Source: Aselliscus stoliczkanus (lineage: Eukaryota > Chordata > Mammalia > Chiroptera > Hipposideridae). Taken from it: 64,000 bases of DNA. A model generated the notes under the pieces. That model was not told where the DNA came from. It saw only the letters and a program-made list of their open reading frames with translations, and searched no databases. The stretch spans positions 45,236,771-45,300,770 of the forward strand of contig CM066737.1 in assembly GCA_033961575.1 (NCBI GenBank). Direction: 5' to 3'. The position numbers were made by a program, and so were the translations under genes. Positions 1 through 12,197 of the stretch are shown piece after piece. Every line of letters begins with the position of its first letter. Position 1 is the stretch's first letter.

Positions 1-223
1 CCTGAAAATAAGACCTAACTGGAAAATAATCCCTAGCATGATTTTCAGGGTGCTTGTAATATAAGCCCTACACCAAAATAAGCCCCAGTTAAGATCGTCA
101 GCCAGACATGACTGTATTTGAATAAATGTAGGTTGTTGTACATGAATAAATGAAAAAATGTGTCTTTTGGAGGAAAAATTAATTTAAAAAAATTAATCGT
201 CTTATTTTTGGGGAAACACGGTA
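1..223. mobile_element. Non-autonomous TIR DNA transposon, left end cut by window edge
   Basis: The start (CCTGAAAATAAGACCTAAC) and the end (TTATTTTTGGGGAAACACGG followed by TA) are inverted-repeat partners, as in the short mammalian elements with CCGAAAATAAGAC-type termini. The outer bases of the left inverted repeat lie before the window. The terminal TA suggests mariner/Tc1-type integration. No transposase is encoded. The superfamily is inferred from the ends only. Confidence 0.65.
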
Positions 224-227
224 GATG

Positions 228-470
228 TGAGGGGAATTGGCAGAGTGGGAGAGAAAGGTGAAGGGATTTGGAAGTACATATTGGTGGTCACAAAATAGTC
301 ACGAGGATGTGAAATACAGTATGCGGAATATAGTTAATGTTGTAAAAACTATGTATGGTGTCAGATGGGTACGACACTTGTCAGGGAGATCACTCCATAA
401 ATTATATAAATGCCTAAAGACGGCACTGTATATCTGACTCTAATTTAAAATAATACTGAATGTCAACTAT
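228..470 (+). mobile_element. LINE-1 3'UTR fragment
   Basis: This resembles the L1 3' end at 25660-25905: a shared GGAAGTACA...GTTGTAAA...ATGGTGTCAGATGGGTAC...GAATGTCAACTATA series. It is 5'-truncated and noncoding. It directly abuts the DNA transposon end on its left. Confidence 0.7.
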
Positions 471-474
471 ATGC

Positions 475-890
475 ATGGAGATGAGGTTGGAACGGTAGAC
501 TGGGATAGGTTATGAGAAACCCTGACCTCCATGATCAGGAATGTAGCCATAATTCTGTAAGTAAATGAACACTAATGAAAGTTTCTAAGCAAAGGAATAT
601 TCAGCTTGGACTTTCAGAGAGATGTGTGGATGGCAGTGTGGCACATAGGATAAGAGGGAAGATTGGCAATAAACCTGAGAGGCACATTTTTTTGTGAGAA
701 ATGATGAGGACACAGAGTAGGTCAGTTGCAGTGTTGTAGGAGAGGAAGGGACTGATAGAGATTTTTTTAGGAGTGAAATCAACAGAACTTGATGAGGGCT
801 GTATGTGGGCATTGATGGTGAAGTGAAGAATATTCTGGACTTTCTGACTTGAATCATATTGATGGTGATGACATTACCAATATAAGGAGG
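475..890 (-). mobile_element. Diverged LINE-2 fragment (antisense)
   Basis: The region has the feel of L2 read backwards (AAATCAACAGAACTTG..., GATGGTGATGACATTACC). The same phrases recur in clearer L2 antisense tracts at 21.0-22.0, 46.6-46.8 and 60.6-60.8 kb. Open frames here are chance. Confidence 0.5.
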
Positions 891-1226
891 GTAGTAGGAA
901 AAGCAGATTTGGAATAGGGAAGATAAGTTCTATGTTTATTTAACTTGAGTTACCTAAACCGTACAATTTCCTATTGTAATTTTATTTTATTTTTCACCCT
1001 TTTGTTATGAAGCTTTTTTCTTCAATTTTACTCCACATTCCTACTTGGATCACAGAGAGTAACTGGAGTGATAAGAACAACACAAGTTCCAGGTAAGCAT
1101 GACAGAGAGCAAAATATGTCCTTTGATCTAAAGATAAACAGGAATCAATCAATTAATTGTTCCCTGGGCTATATATTGACAGTCTGATTTTGTGATATTT
1201 GAACAAACTTGGAATAAATGTCAACT
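891..1226. other. Unassigned intergenic DNA
   Basis: AT-rich sequence. I see no gene, RNA or clear repeat. Confidence 0.5.
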
Positions 1227-1275
<49 letters not shown>

Positions 1276-1336
1276 GATAGATAGATATGTGTGTATATAT
1301 AGATATAGATATAGATATAAATATAAATATATATAG
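1227..1336. repeat. (GATA)n microsatellite grading into AT-rich (TATAGA)n
   Basis: About fifteen ATAG/GATA units, then interrupted TATAGATATAGA and TATAAA units. It sits immediately before an L1 3' end. Confidence 0.95.
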
Positions 1337-1339
1337 AGA

Positions 1340-1500
1340 GAGTCACTGGATGTGGAATATAGCATAGGGAATAGATTCAAAGCAATTGTGACAGCTATAT
1401 ACGATATCAGAGGGGTAATAGATTGGGGGAGGGGGTTATCACTTTGTGAAGAGTGTAAATGTCTAACTATTACGTTGTTTTGAACACCTGAAACTCATTT
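1340..1500 (+). mobile_element. LINE-1 3'UTR fragment
   Basis: It shares CATAGGGAATA...ACAGCTATAT...GGTTATCACTTTGTGA...GTAAATGTCTAACTA...ACACCT with 27105-27245, an L1 3' terminal segment. Noncoding. Confidence 0.6.
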
Positions 1501-2491
1501 CAAAAATGGACAAAGATCTGAACAGACTGTCACCACAGAAGATATATAGATGGCAAATAGCATATGAAAAGATGTGCCACATCACGTGTCATCAGGAAAT
1601 ACAAACTACAGAAGCTATGAGGTACCACTGCACTCCTATTAGAATGGTCAAACTCCAGCACACTGACAACACCAAATAATGGTGAGGATGTGGAGCCACA
1701 GGAACTCTCATTCATTGCTGGAGGGAATGCAAAATGGTACAGATACTTTGGAAGACAGTTCGGCAGTTTCTTACAAAACTAAACCTACTCTTACCATATG
1801 ATCCAGCAATCATGCTCCTTGATATTTACCCAAAGGAGTTTAAAAATTATTTCAGGACAAAAATTTGCACATGGATGTATAGCAGCTTTATTCAGAACTT
1901 CCCAAGCTTGGAAACAACTAAGATATCCAGTAGTAAAAGGATAAATAAACTGTGGTACTTCCAGACAATGGAATATTACTCTATGCCAAAAGGAAATGAG
2001 CTATGAAAAGACATGAAGGAAACTTAAATACACATTACTAAGTGAAAGAAGCCAATCTGAAAAGGCTACATACTGTATGATTCCAAATATATGACATTCT
2101 AGAAAAGGCATAACAATGGAGTAAAAAGATTAGTGATTGCCAGGGATTGGGGAGAGGGTGGGATGAATATAGGCAGTGCACAGAAGATTTTTAGCATGCT
2201 GAATTTACTCTATGATACATGTCATTATACATTTGTCCAGTCCCTTAGAATACACAACATGAATATTGAACCTTAATGTAATTGGGTGATAATAATGTGT
2301 CACTGTAGGTTCACCAATTATAACAAATGTACCCTCTGGTGAGGGATGTTGATAATGGGAGAGGCTGTGCATGTGTGGGGTAAGAGGTATATAGGAAATT
2401 TATGTACCTTTCTCTCTATTTTGCTGTGATCCTAAAACTGCTCTATAAAATAAAGTCTTTTAAAAATTTTCAAAAGCCAAAAAAAAAAAAA
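1501..2491 (+). mobile_element. Old LINE-1 3' end (ORF2 C-terminus plus 3'UTR), poly-A tailed
   Basis: Fragments read as the L1 ORF2 C-terminus: the Cys/His-rich region around 1670-1740, then LLPYDPAIMLLDIYPKEF and KLWYFQTMEYYS at about 1734-2006. A 3'UTR with AATAAAGTC follows, then an A13 run at 2479-2491. Frameshifts and stops are frequent, so this is a dead, old (L1M-like) copy. It corresponds to the antisense old L1 at 50027-51377. Confidence 0.8.
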
Positions 2492-3198
2492 ATCCTCCAG
2501 GGAAGACCTATTCTCAAAGGGTTTGTGTACCCACACATTGATAATGCTTTATGAAGTCACTGAGCCATGTACTTCTCAGTCAAATGAAAAAACTCAATCC
2601 ACAGATTAAATCTTAATTTTTAAAGATCTGCAAGGGTTAATTATAGATAAAATGTCTGTCTTTCCTTAGAAGCTAAGGATTTGTTTTTCTAGTCCCATCC
2701 AAGATAAATCAAGTATTTTCTTTTTCTTGGCTTTCTTTATTTTTCTGACAAAGCTGTTATTATTTATTATATCCAATTCCACCAAACTCTCTAATTTCAA
2801 TAGCTAATAAAAATAAATTCCCTAGAGGAGAAAAAATAATGAACAAAGAGAGAAAATAAGCCAACAATATGACATGGAGCTGCATGCACAACAGACTACA
2901 GATTAATTAATAAGCAACATCAAAGAAGACTGGCTTCTTAAGAACATTTCCCTAATTGTGGTCATGATCAGTGCCTTCCAAGAATAATATAACATGTGCA
3001 GTATTTTAACAAGGGTAGAGACACTGGTAATAAGATGTCTGTTTTCATTAGAGTTTTTCAGGTCATGGCATGTAAACATAGATGTTTATCTTATATATTC
3101 CTAGGAAAGTAGGATATGAAACCTTTAAGATCTAAGAGGTTGATATTTTTGAAAACATTTTTAAATAAAAATGATAAACTTATGAAACTTTAAATAAA
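2492..3198. other. Unassigned AT-rich intergenic DNA
   Basis: No gene, structural RNA or confident repeat seen. Confidence 0.5.
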
Positions 3199-3206
3199 TC
3201 TTCAAG

Positions 3207-3403
3207 GGGATGACCGGTTAGCTCAGTTGGCTACAGCTTGGTGCTGATAACACCAAGTTTGCAGGTTCGATTCCTGCATGAGCCACTGTGAGCTGCGCCC
3301 TCACTAAAAGAGTAAACTATGCCATTGTAGCATGAAAGCAATGTGTAACCAATGACCATGGCTGTTCCCCAATAAAGTTTTTTTAAAAATCAGTCTTCAA
3401 GAT
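3207..3403 (+). mobile_element. VES-type SINE, tRNA-Ile derived
   Basis: The head reads GGTTAGCTCAGTTGGCTACA (A box), an anticodon arm GGTGCTGATAACACC with anticodon GAT, and a B box GGTTCGATTCC: a tRNA-Ile-like 5' part. A unique body and a CCCCAATAAAG tail with A-rich end follow. Short flanking repeats TCTTCAAG lie at 3199-3206 and 3404-3411. VES SINEs are characteristic of bats. Confidence 0.85.
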
Positions 3404-3411
3404 TTCTAGGA

Positions 3412-4709
3412 TGCTCAGGAATTTCAAGGTGTGGGTGTTCTCCCCTCTAATCCAAAGCAAGTTTCTTTTTTAAAATCCACTGCCAATTTTGTCTTTCTTT
3501 CATTTAGGTTATATTATGTATAGGCAGGGTATATATATTAATATTCCCAGATGTGTTTTTTAAAGTTCCCTCTCTGGAGTATCTCCTAGTTTTTTTCTAG
3601 TTTAAAGATTGTTTAATGTAATTTTGATTCTGAATGTTACTTGGGGTGAGAAAAGAGAGATGGAAGCATTCTCATGGGACAAAAAGAAAGAGCCGTCGAT
3701 ACCTATTTGCCTATACTTCATATTTTCTTGCTGACGACTTGGCTTTCTACACTTGTATACTTCCTCTATTTGTGCCCAGAAATTTCATACTTGTTCTTTA
3801 TTTTTCAATCTGCTAGATCAACCCTGTCTAGGTTAGGAATTAAAGAACAGAGATTAGGAAATGAATTATAATATAGAATGAGGAATCTGCAGGGAAAGAA
3901 ACATGAAGCGGGAACCAGAAGATCTGGAGATGGTCCTAATCAAATGTATGAAGCAGACACTTATCTTTGGTACCTTATTTTCCTTGTTCTCTCTCTCCCC
4001 ACTCTACCATCATACTTTGGCTCTTTCATTCCTTTCCTGTCTAGCCTGATCTTCCTTTCCGTAGGGCCTTCTCCCTTGCTAGCTTGTTAGCTAGTTCCTC
4101 TAAGATATTAATGGACATCTAAAAATATTATTCTTCTCACAGGTTTTTGCATTTTACTAATAGTCTGTAAAAGATTAGAATTTATTCTAGGTCCAAAAAA
4201 TGAATTCCTAATGGTTTAATGGAATTAGCTTCACCATTTTTGTAAGGCTGTCCTTTGTGCCCCTGCTAACATACTTGTCAATTTCATATCAGCTTCCCTC
4301 CGGAACCTCATTCTTCCAGCTATCCTAGTCTGACAGCCTTTGTACACATTCAATCCCCAGAAGATATTAGGACTTTAACCAGGATAATAAAAGTGAAGTG
4401 TGGTAGATAATGTGTATGAAGAGGAGAATGGACAATACCATATGCAGGGACATATACATGTATGCATATATATCACATATAAATCCCTTCCAATCAATCC
4501 AAACAACAGTGTACGAACCTTTCTCACAGGGGGCATCTGCTTGACCACTGCATTCAGCAAAAGAAGATTTTTAATCTGTTTCAGGAAACTCTTCTTGTAT
4601 CTATGATTGCTTAGTTCTTAGCTTGGATTGTTTCCCAGTGCATTATGATTTATTACATCTGTGATACAGACTTGAAAATAAGTTTGCATTTTTACTCAGA
4701 AACTAGCCC
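3412..4709. other. Unassigned intergenic DNA
   Basis: Open frames of 60-73 codons (for example 3634-3871, 3878-4090, 4400-4606) show no recognisable domain or codon bias. No confident repeat seen. Confidence 0.5.
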
Positions 4710-4742
4710 CTCTCTCTCTCTCTCTCTTTTTCTCTCTCTCTC
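4710..4742. repeat. (CT)n polypyrimidine tract
   Basis: Nearly pure CT dinucleotides with one TTTT interruption. Confidence 0.95.
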
Positions 4743-5209
4743 AGTATATGTGTATATTCGCTTTGAACTAGTTTTTCTCCTTTTTTCTAGGGGAAAAATA
4801 TGCTTTTGCAGGGTTAGATACTTATGCCTTATTGCTCTAGGGAACTATAAGTTGCAGCCAAGATGACCTTGGAGACTTTGGGGGTAAAAGGAGAACACAG
4901 AGACTTAATTCTTTTTAAGACCACCTAGATCTTAAATATGGACTGGAAAAAATAGAAAAAGAAAACATAAACTTTTCTAGGACATGCGGAAATTACCTGC
5001 TTTAGTATGACATTCATCTACCATCCCTTTGGAAAAGAACAGTTTGAATGAATAAAGGTACAGATGGGACTATAATAAATTGGAAGGTATGTAAACCCGG
5101 TGTTCTGGTTGTGAACCTTATCTCCAGTAGCAAGAGTGTCAATATATTTCCCCTAACTTTCTGTAAATTGATTTCCTATGCATACGGACTTTGATGTCTT
5201 TATGTCTTT
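4743..5209. other. Unassigned intergenic DNA
   Basis: No recognisable feature. Confidence 0.5.
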
Positions 5210-5600
5210 TCAAAAATCAACTGCAGACTGGTAACTGTCTACCAATCTCTGTTCTCCCCTTCTCCCTGTGCACACAGCTAGACTACATTTCCCAGCTTCC
5301 CTTTCAGTTAGGCTTACAGTTAGGTTAGGACATCTGACTAAGTTCTCTCCTATATAAAGGGAGCAGAAGTTACATATGTCAATTGCAGGACTTGCCCATA
5401 AAACCTCCACACATGGACTTCCAAACTTTATTTGCCTCTCCATGGGAAGGAATGGTGACAACCAAAGTGACATTGGAAACCACACATTGAAAGTAGAAAG
5501 GCTACCTGGTGACCTGAATATCCACTTTGGATTGTTACATGAATAAGAATTAAGACTTTGTTGCTTTTGAGCCATTACATGTTTGTGTTTATTTGTTAAC
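5210..5600 (+). mobile_element. Old interspersed repeat, family not assigned
   Basis: The sequence (CTAGACTACATTTCCCAGC..., TTAGGACATCTGACTAAGTTC, TTGCCCATAAAACCTCC, GTTTATTTGTTAACAGCAG) matches a common mammalian interspersed pattern, probably an old LTR-type element. I cannot name the family. The 121-codon reverse-strand frame inside it is not a gene. Confidence 0.4.
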
Positions 5601-5639
5601 AGCAGTTTAATCCCCTTACTACATTGTAGTAGGAGAGCA

Positions 5640-5715
5640 CAGTGTCCCCCACAAAATGTAGCACAATGCTAAGCATAGAGTAGGTTCTCAATAAATAATT
5701 GTTGCATGAATGATC
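5640..5715 (+). mobile_element. LINE-2/MIR 3'-end fragment
   Basis: AGCACAATGCTAAGCATAGA and CTCAATAAATAATTG are the conserved terminal words of L2/MIR elements. Confidence 0.55.
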
Positions 5716-5817
5716 CACTACACTAACCCATTAATTAAATATCTCCCAGAAAGTATAATTACCATTGAACACTAAGAAGCAAAATTCCTCCATTTGCACA
5801 TAATCACATTAATTTTA

Positions 5818-6046
5818 AATGATAATTGATATTCTGGTACTGAGCACTTACAGAATGCCATGTTTTACTTGTAAAAAATCCTGATGAGGGAGATTATATT
5901 ACCTCCATTTAACACTGAAGAAACTGAGATTCAAATAATTAAGCCACTTTCCCAAGGCCACATGGCTCCTAAATGGCTGACTCAGGATTCAAATTCAAGC
6001 CTGTCTGACTTCAAAACACTTTCAATTACACCCTGATTCCCTAAAT
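5818..6046 (-). mobile_element. MIR SINE (antisense)
   Basis: Read backwards this is a MIR core: ACTGAAGAAACTGAGATTCA, CCAAGGCCACATGGCT, and CTCAGGATTCAAATTCAAGC in order. Confidence 0.8.
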
Positions 6047-6216
6047 ATGTTTTTGGCTTTATATACCATGTTTCTTGCTTAGATTTATAATTCTGAGAGT
6101 GCAATATGAATCAGCAAGGTGTAATCACTTGGAACTTAGTAAATCTCAATAAAGTAATAATAGATAAGTTATATAATCTTAGTGAATTAATAGAACCATT
6201 TAGTCTGGTAATTGGC

Positions 6217-6227
6217 TTATGATCATT
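6217..6227. repeat. TSD, left copy, of the 6228-11219 LINE-1
   Basis: TTATGATCATT is repeated exactly at 11220-11230 and brackets the element. Confidence 0.85.
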
Positions 6228-6738
6228 ATTTATTTATTTATCTTTAATTAGTTTCAGGTGTACAAAACAGTGCAATAGTTATACTTTTTACCCCTCAAAG
6301 TGACAACCCCCCTCCCCCATTTAGCCAACCCACTACTCCCCCCCATATCATATATATCTATTACACTTCCTCTGACTCCCTTCCACATTATAATCCACAT
6401 CCCGTGACTATCTATATATTCAATTACAGTTGGTATACAATATTATACAACCTCCGCTTCAGGTGTACAGTGCAGTGATCAAGCCTCTACTCCATCCATG
6501 AAATGGTCTCCCTAACAAGACATATGACCATCTGACACTGCACAAAATATTTACAACATTATTAATTATATTCCCCAAACTGTCTTTCATATCCTTGTGG
6601 CAATATTGTAGTTGCCTGTTTTTGCTGTCTAATCCCTTCCCCTTCTCCCTCATGCACACCCCCTCCCAACTAGCAGCCCTGTTTTTCCTCTATATCTATG
6701 AGACAGTTTCTGTTTACTTTGCTCACTCATTCAGCTTT

Positions 6739-9526
6739 TCAGATTCCACATATAAGTGAGATCATATGGTATTTGTCTTTCTCTGACTGACTTATTTCAC
6801 TTAACATAATAGCCTCTACGTCCATCCATATCATTGCAAATGGTACGATTTCATTCTTGTTTATACCGGAGTAATACTCCATTGTATAAATGTACCACAG
6901 TTTCTTAATCCAGTCATCTATCGATGGGCATTTTGGTTGTTTCCAAGTCTTAGCTATTGTAAATAGTGCTGCAATGAACATAGGGGTGCATAAATTTTTT
7001 TGAATCAGTGTTGTGGGTTTTTCAGGATAAATCCCTAGGAGTGGAATTGCTGGATCAAAATGTAGTTCCATTTTCCAGTTTTTTGAGATACCTCCATACT
7101 GACTTCCATAGTGGCTGTACCAATCTGCAATCGCACCAACAGTGCAGCAGGGTCCCATTTTCCCCACAGCGCCTCCAGCACTTGTTGTTTGTTGACTTAT
7201 TGATGATAGCCATTCTGACCGGAGTGAGGTGGTATCTCATTGTGGATTTTATTTGCATTTCCCTAATGACCAGTGAGGTTGAACATTTTTTCATATGCCT
7301 GTTGGCCTTCTGTATGTCCTCTTTAGAGAAATGTCTCTTATCTTCTGCCCATTTTTTAATTGGGTTGTTTGTTTTTTTGGGGTTGAGTTTCATGAGTATT
7401 TTATAAATTTTGGATATTAACCCCTTATCAGATATATCGTTGGAAAATATATTCTCCCATTCAGTAGGCTTCCTTTTTATTTTATTAATGGTTTCCTTTG
7501 TTGTGAAAAAATTTTAAGTCTGGTATAATCCCATATGTTCATTTTTTCTTTTATTTCCCTTGCCCGCAGGGATGTATCAGTAAAAATATTGCTCCGGTTA
7601 ATGTCTGCAAATGTACTCCCTCTATTTCCTTTTAGGAGTTTTATGGTTTCAGGTCTTACATTTAAGTCTTTAATCCATTTGGAATTTGTTCTTGTATATG
7701 GCGTAAGGAGGTGGTCCAGTTTCATTTTTTTACATGTGTCAGTCCAATTTTCCCAGCACCATTTATTGAATAGACTATCTTTACTCCAATGTAAATTCTT
7801 GCTTCCCTTGTCATAGATTAACTGTCCGTAAATGCTTGGATTTATTTCTGGGCTCTCTGTTCTGTTCCACTGGTCTATGTGCCTGTTTTTATGCGAATAT
7901 CATACTGTCTTGATTACTGTAGCCTTGTAGTATGTTTTGATGTCTGATAGCATGATCCCCCTGATTTTGTTCTTATTTGTCAGGATTGCTGAGGCTATTC
8001 GGGGTTTTTTATGGTTCCATATAAATTTTAGGATTATATTTTCTATTTCTGTGAAAAATGCCCTTGGTAATTTGATAGGAATTGCATTGAATCTATATAT
8101 TACTTTAGGCAGCATGGACATTTTAACTATATTAATTCTTCCTATCCATGAGCATGGTAGATGTTTCCATTTATTTATATGTTCTTTGATTTCTTTCTTC
8201 AGTGTCTTATAATTTTCTGAGTACAGATCTTTCACTTCTTTGGTTAAATTTATTCCTAGGTATTTTATAGTTCTTGACGCAATTGTAAATGGGACAGTTT
8301 TCTTAATTTCTCTTTATGTTAGTTTATTATTGGTATATGCAAATGCCACTGATTTCTGAACATTGCTTTTATATCCTGCTACTTTACTGAATTCGTCTAT
8401 CAGTTCCAATAGATTTTGATGGAATCTTTGGGGTTCTCTATATACAGTATCATGTCATCTGCATATAATGACAATTTTACTTCTTCCTTGCCAATTTGGA
8501 TGCCATTTATTTCTTTTTCTTGTCGGATTGCTGTGGCTAAAACTTCCAGAACTATGTTTTATAAGAGGAGAAAGAAAGTGGACAGCCTTGTCTTGTTCCT
8601 GATCTTAAGGGGAATGGTTTTAGCTTTTCCCCATTGAGTATGATGTAAGCTGTAGGTTTATCATATATGGCTTTTATTATGTTGAGACATGATCCCTGTA
8701 TTCCCACTGTGCTAAGGGTTTTTAACATAAATTGCTGTTGGATTTTGTCAATGCTTTTTCTGCATCTACTGAAATGACCATGTGATTTTTATTCCTCATT
8801 TTGTTGATGTGGTGTATCACATTAACTGATTTACGGATGTTGCACCAGCCTTGCATACTAGGGATGAAACCCACTTGATCATGATGTATGATCTTCTTAA
8901 TAAATTGCTGAATTCTGTTTGCTAATATTTTATTGAGAACTTTTGCATCTATATTCATCAGGGGTATTGGCCTGTAGTTTTCCTTTTTTGTGCTGTCTTT
9001 ATCTGGTTTTGGAATCAGGGTAATAGTGGCTTCATAAAAAGAGCTTTGGGAGCCTTCCCTCCTTCTGGATTTTGAGAAGAATAGGTGATAGTTCTTTTTT
9101 GAATGTTTGATAAAATTCAGCTGTGAAGCCATCTGTTCCAGGGCTTTTATTTTGTGGGAGCTTGTCAATTACTGATTCAATTTCCTTGGTAGTAATCAGG
9201 GTATTTAGATTTTCTGTTTCTTCTTGCATTAGCTTTGGAAGGTTGTATGCTTCTAGAAAATTATCCATTTCTTCCAGATTGTCAAATTTGTTGGCATATA
9301 ATTGTTCATAGTAATTTCTTAGAAGTTTTTGTATTTCTGTGATGTCTGCAGTCACTTCCCCTCTTTCGTTCCTGAGTTTACTAATTTGAGTCCTGTCTCT
9401 CTTTTTTTTTTTTTTGATGAGCCTGGCTAGAGGTTTGTCAATTTTGTTCATCGTCTCAAAAAACCAGCCCTTGGTTTCATTGATCTTTTGTGTTGTTTTT
9501 CTGTTCTCTATATTGTTTATTTCCAC
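6739..9526 (-). pseudogene. L1 ORF2 reverse transcriptase and C-terminal region, broken
   Basis: The coding remnant is split among frames at 9526-9032, 9168-8722, 8235-7900, 7725-7477, 7393-7055 and 7167-6739. Recognisable parts are the thumb-linker [16 protein letters not shown] blocks [18 protein letters not shown] and [14 protein letters not shown], the catalytic YADD on the reverse strand of 8451-8465, and the C-terminal Cys/His-rich segment [15 protein letters not shown] (7393-7055). The active-site motif survives but shifts and stops separate it from the endonuclease. In an intact L1 this protein nicks target DNA and reverse-transcribes L1 RNA in cis. Confidence 0.9.
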
Positions 9527-9595
9527 TCTGGTCTTGATTATCTCCTTTCTTGTACTCCCCTTTGGGCTTCTTTTGCTGTTCCTTTTCCAGTTCCC

Positions 9596-10552
9596 TTAGG
9601 TGTAAGGATAACCTGTTGTTTGAGATTTTTCTTCCTTCTTTAGGTAGGTCTTCACTGTTATAAACTTCCCTCTTAGGACTGCTTTTGCAGCATCCCAGAG
9701 ATTTTGGGTCGTGATGTTTTCATTTTCGTTTGTCTTGAGGTACCTTTTGATTTCCTCCTTGATCTCATTTGTGACCCACTTGCTATTTAGTAGCATGTTA
9801 TTTAGCCTCCATTTATTTGACAGCTTTCCAGGGTTCTTCTTATAATTGATTTCTAGTTTCATAGCATTGTGGTCAGAGAAGACACTTGAAATGATTTCAA
9901 TCTTCTTAAATTTATTCAGACTTGTTTTGTGGCCTAACATGCGGTCTATCTTAGAAAATGTTCCATGTGCACTTGAGAAGAATGTATATTCTGTAGCTTT
10001 GGGGTGAAATGCTCTGAAAATGTCTGTTAAATCCAGTTGGTCTAATGTGTCTTTTAAGGTCACTGTTTCCACATTGATTTTCTGTCTGGAGCATCTGTCC
10101 ATTGGTGACAGTGGGGTGTTGAAGTCCCCTACTATGATAGTGTTACTCTTTTTCTCTGTTTTTATGTCTGACAATATCTGTTTTATATATTTAGGAGCTC
10201 CTATGTTAGGTGCATAGATGTTTACTAGGGTTATGTCCTCTTGTTGGATCGATCCCTTTATTATTGTGAAGTGTCCTTCTTTGTCCTTTATTATATTCAA
10301 TTTAAAGTCCATTTTGTCTGATATAAGTATTGCTACTCCAGCTTTTTTCTCTGTTGCATTTACATGAAATACTTTACTCCATCCCTTTACTTTCAGCCTG
10401 CATGTGTCTTTTGATCTGAAGTGTGTCTCTTGTATACAGCATATGCCGGGGTCTTGCTTTCTTGTCCATTGAGCCACCCTATGTCTTTTGATTGGAGCAT
10501 TTACTCCATTTACATTTAACATGAGTATTGATAGGTGCATATTTATTGCCAT
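9596..10552 (-). pseudogene. L1 ORF2 endonuclease domain, open for 318 codons
   Basis: This is the apurinic-type endonuclease at the N-terminus of ORF2p. It starts at [16 protein letters not shown] and keeps the catalytic-site words NVNG (near residue 14), CCIQETH (near 40), [14 protein letters not shown] and SDHNAMK. The frame stays open through the domain and ends near 9596 before the RT region. About 50 bases separate it from the ORF1 stop, the usual L1 arrangement. It is a relic; no expression is implied. Confidence 0.92.
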
Positions 10553-10604
10553 TTTGTTATTTGTGTTCCTAGTCTTCCTTAGTTAGGTTGTTTTTCTTTT
10601 CTGC

Positions 10605-11210
10605 TTAAAGAAGCCCTTTTAACATTTCTTGCAAAGCTGGCTTGGTGTTAATGAATTCCCTTAACTTGTTCTTTTCTGGGAAGCTCTTTATCTCTCCTTC
10701 AATTTTAAATGATAGCCTTCCTGGATACAGCAATCTGGGTTGTAGGCCTTTATTTTTCATCACTTTGAAAGCTTCCTGCCACTCCCTTCTGGCCTGCAAA
10801 GTTTCTGTAGAATAGTTGGCTGATAATCTTATGGGGGTGCCCTTGTAAGTAACTTGCTGCCTTTCCCTTGCTGCTTTAAGGATTCTGTCTTTGTCCTTAG
10901 CCCTTGCCATTTTCACTATAATGTGTCTTGGTGTGGCCCTATTTGGGGTCATCCTGGTTTGAACTCTCTGCACTTCCTGGGCTTGTATTTCAATGTCCTT
11001 TGCCAGGTTAGGGAAGTTTTCAGACATTATTACTTCAAATATGTTCTCAATCCCTTGCTCCTTCTCTTCTCCTTCTGGTACTCTGAAGATCCGGAGGTTA
11101 TTGCTTTTGATGTTGTCCTGCAGATCTCTTAAACTGTTTTCAATGTTTTTCATTCTTTTTTCTTTTTGTTGTTCTGCTTGGGTGATCTCTGCTATCTTGT
11201 CTTCTGTCAC
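10605..11210 (-). pseudogene. L1 ORF1 C-terminal two thirds
   Basis: 201 codons cover the end of the coiled coil, the RRM-like region (NNLRIFRVPEGEEKEQGIEN) and the C-terminal domain ending KPALQEMLKGLL. ORF1p is the trimeric RNA-binding chaperone of the L1 particle. The N-terminus is lost at the 5' truncation point at 11219. Compare the copy at 18773-17941. Confidence 0.92.
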
Positions 11211-11219
11211 TTATTCGAT

Positions 11220-11230
11220 TTATGATCATT
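11220..11230. repeat. TSD, right copy
   Basis: TTATGATCATT, exact match to 6217-6227. Confidence 0.85.
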
Positions 11231-12089
11231 TCTTAAACTCTTTCTTCCTAAGTGATCTTTAAAATTATAGAGTAAATATAGTAAAAGCTCAGCTAGAAGG
11301 TATGAGGATTGAATTTTAGCTACCATGGCTAGATGATTTTCTGGTTAGGGATCTGTAAAACAAAATAAAACATTTTTAATTTTAGTCCTTACTTTTGGAA
11401 AATCTTTCAAAATTCAGAAATTCATTTTCTCGCTGTTGAACAGACTCTTGCAGTGGTATTCCAAACTAGGGAAATGTACTCCTGGGTTTTGTTTAGATGG
11501 ACCTTTGTGTTGAGTATACATATAAGGATGTATGTCTATTTATATTTATTTTAATCAAAAATAGTGCATCTGTTTTATTTAATAATATATATATATAATC
11601 ATACACGATACACTCACAGACACATATATAAGACAATTTTATTTTTTTGGACAACAGAGGGTCACATGTGAGGTCATAATGTTACTAATAATGTAAGCAC
11701 AAGCGAACAAGGAATTGACAGCATTCTTTGTCAACCACATTAGTTTAAATACAATACAAAACAAATCTAAAACCATGATGATCTAATTAGACCTGCTAAA
11801 ATGTTGGCCTACAAAGTTCAAAATTAACAAGAAGACTGATACATGAGTTTATATCCTGTATAGTAACAGTAAACTTCACCCTAAATATGTTTTGTACCTT
11901 AAGATACTAGCTAATTATGACACTACATGTGTATAATTTATAAATAAACATACATCTACTGAGAGGATGTGTTTAAAATAAAACACAATGGAGTTTATCT
12001 ACAAAATTTGGAGAGAACTGTCTCAATACAATCCTTTTGTTGTTTACTGTATTGACAATGTTTAGATGTCTGTTTTCTATGCTAATACT
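11231..12089. other. Unassigned AT-rich intergenic DNA
   Basis: It includes a TA-rich stretch near 11583-11600. No gene or clear repeat. Confidence 0.5.
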
Positions 12090-12197
12090 AATATCCTTGA
12101 GGGGACAGGGACTGTCTTATGTTTCTACTATCTATATATAGAGTATGTAGCTCTTGTTTGTGCAGTGGTAGGTGCTCCATTAATCTCTGCTAAATGG
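12090..12197 (+). mobile_element. LINE-2 3'-end fragment
   Basis: CTTGAGGGGACAGGGACTGT and GTAGGTGCTCCATTAATCTC in order are L2 terminal words. Confidence 0.6.

Larger units (their letters stand above)
6228..11219 (-). mobile_element. 5'-truncated LINE-1, nearly 5 kb
   Basis: In element orientation (right to left) it holds the second half of ORF1 (11210-10605), ORF2 (from 10552), a 3'UTR (about 6738-6260) and an A-rich tail next to the left TSD. The 11-bp TSD shows one insertion, truncated inside ORF1. Every ORF2 domain is present but split among several frames, so the copy cannot move itself. No SINE has landed in it. Confidence 0.95.

Noticed and set aside
3215..3290. tRNA-Ile (GAT) gene-like sequence
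   Set aside because: It is the head of a VES SINE: the arms are imperfect, a SINE body and A-rich tail follow, and the unit is flanked by short direct repeats.
5210..5575. 121-codon reverse-strand frame
   Set aside because: It overlaps an old interspersed repeat; no domain, no splice or promoter context.
9596..10552. 318-codon open frame as a host nuclease gene
   Set aside because: It is the L1 ORF2 endonuclease inside a TSD-bounded LINE-1, with the rest of ORF2 shattered.
10605..11210. 201-codon open frame as a cellular RNA-binding protein
   Set aside because: It is L1 ORF1, truncated by the L1 5' end.
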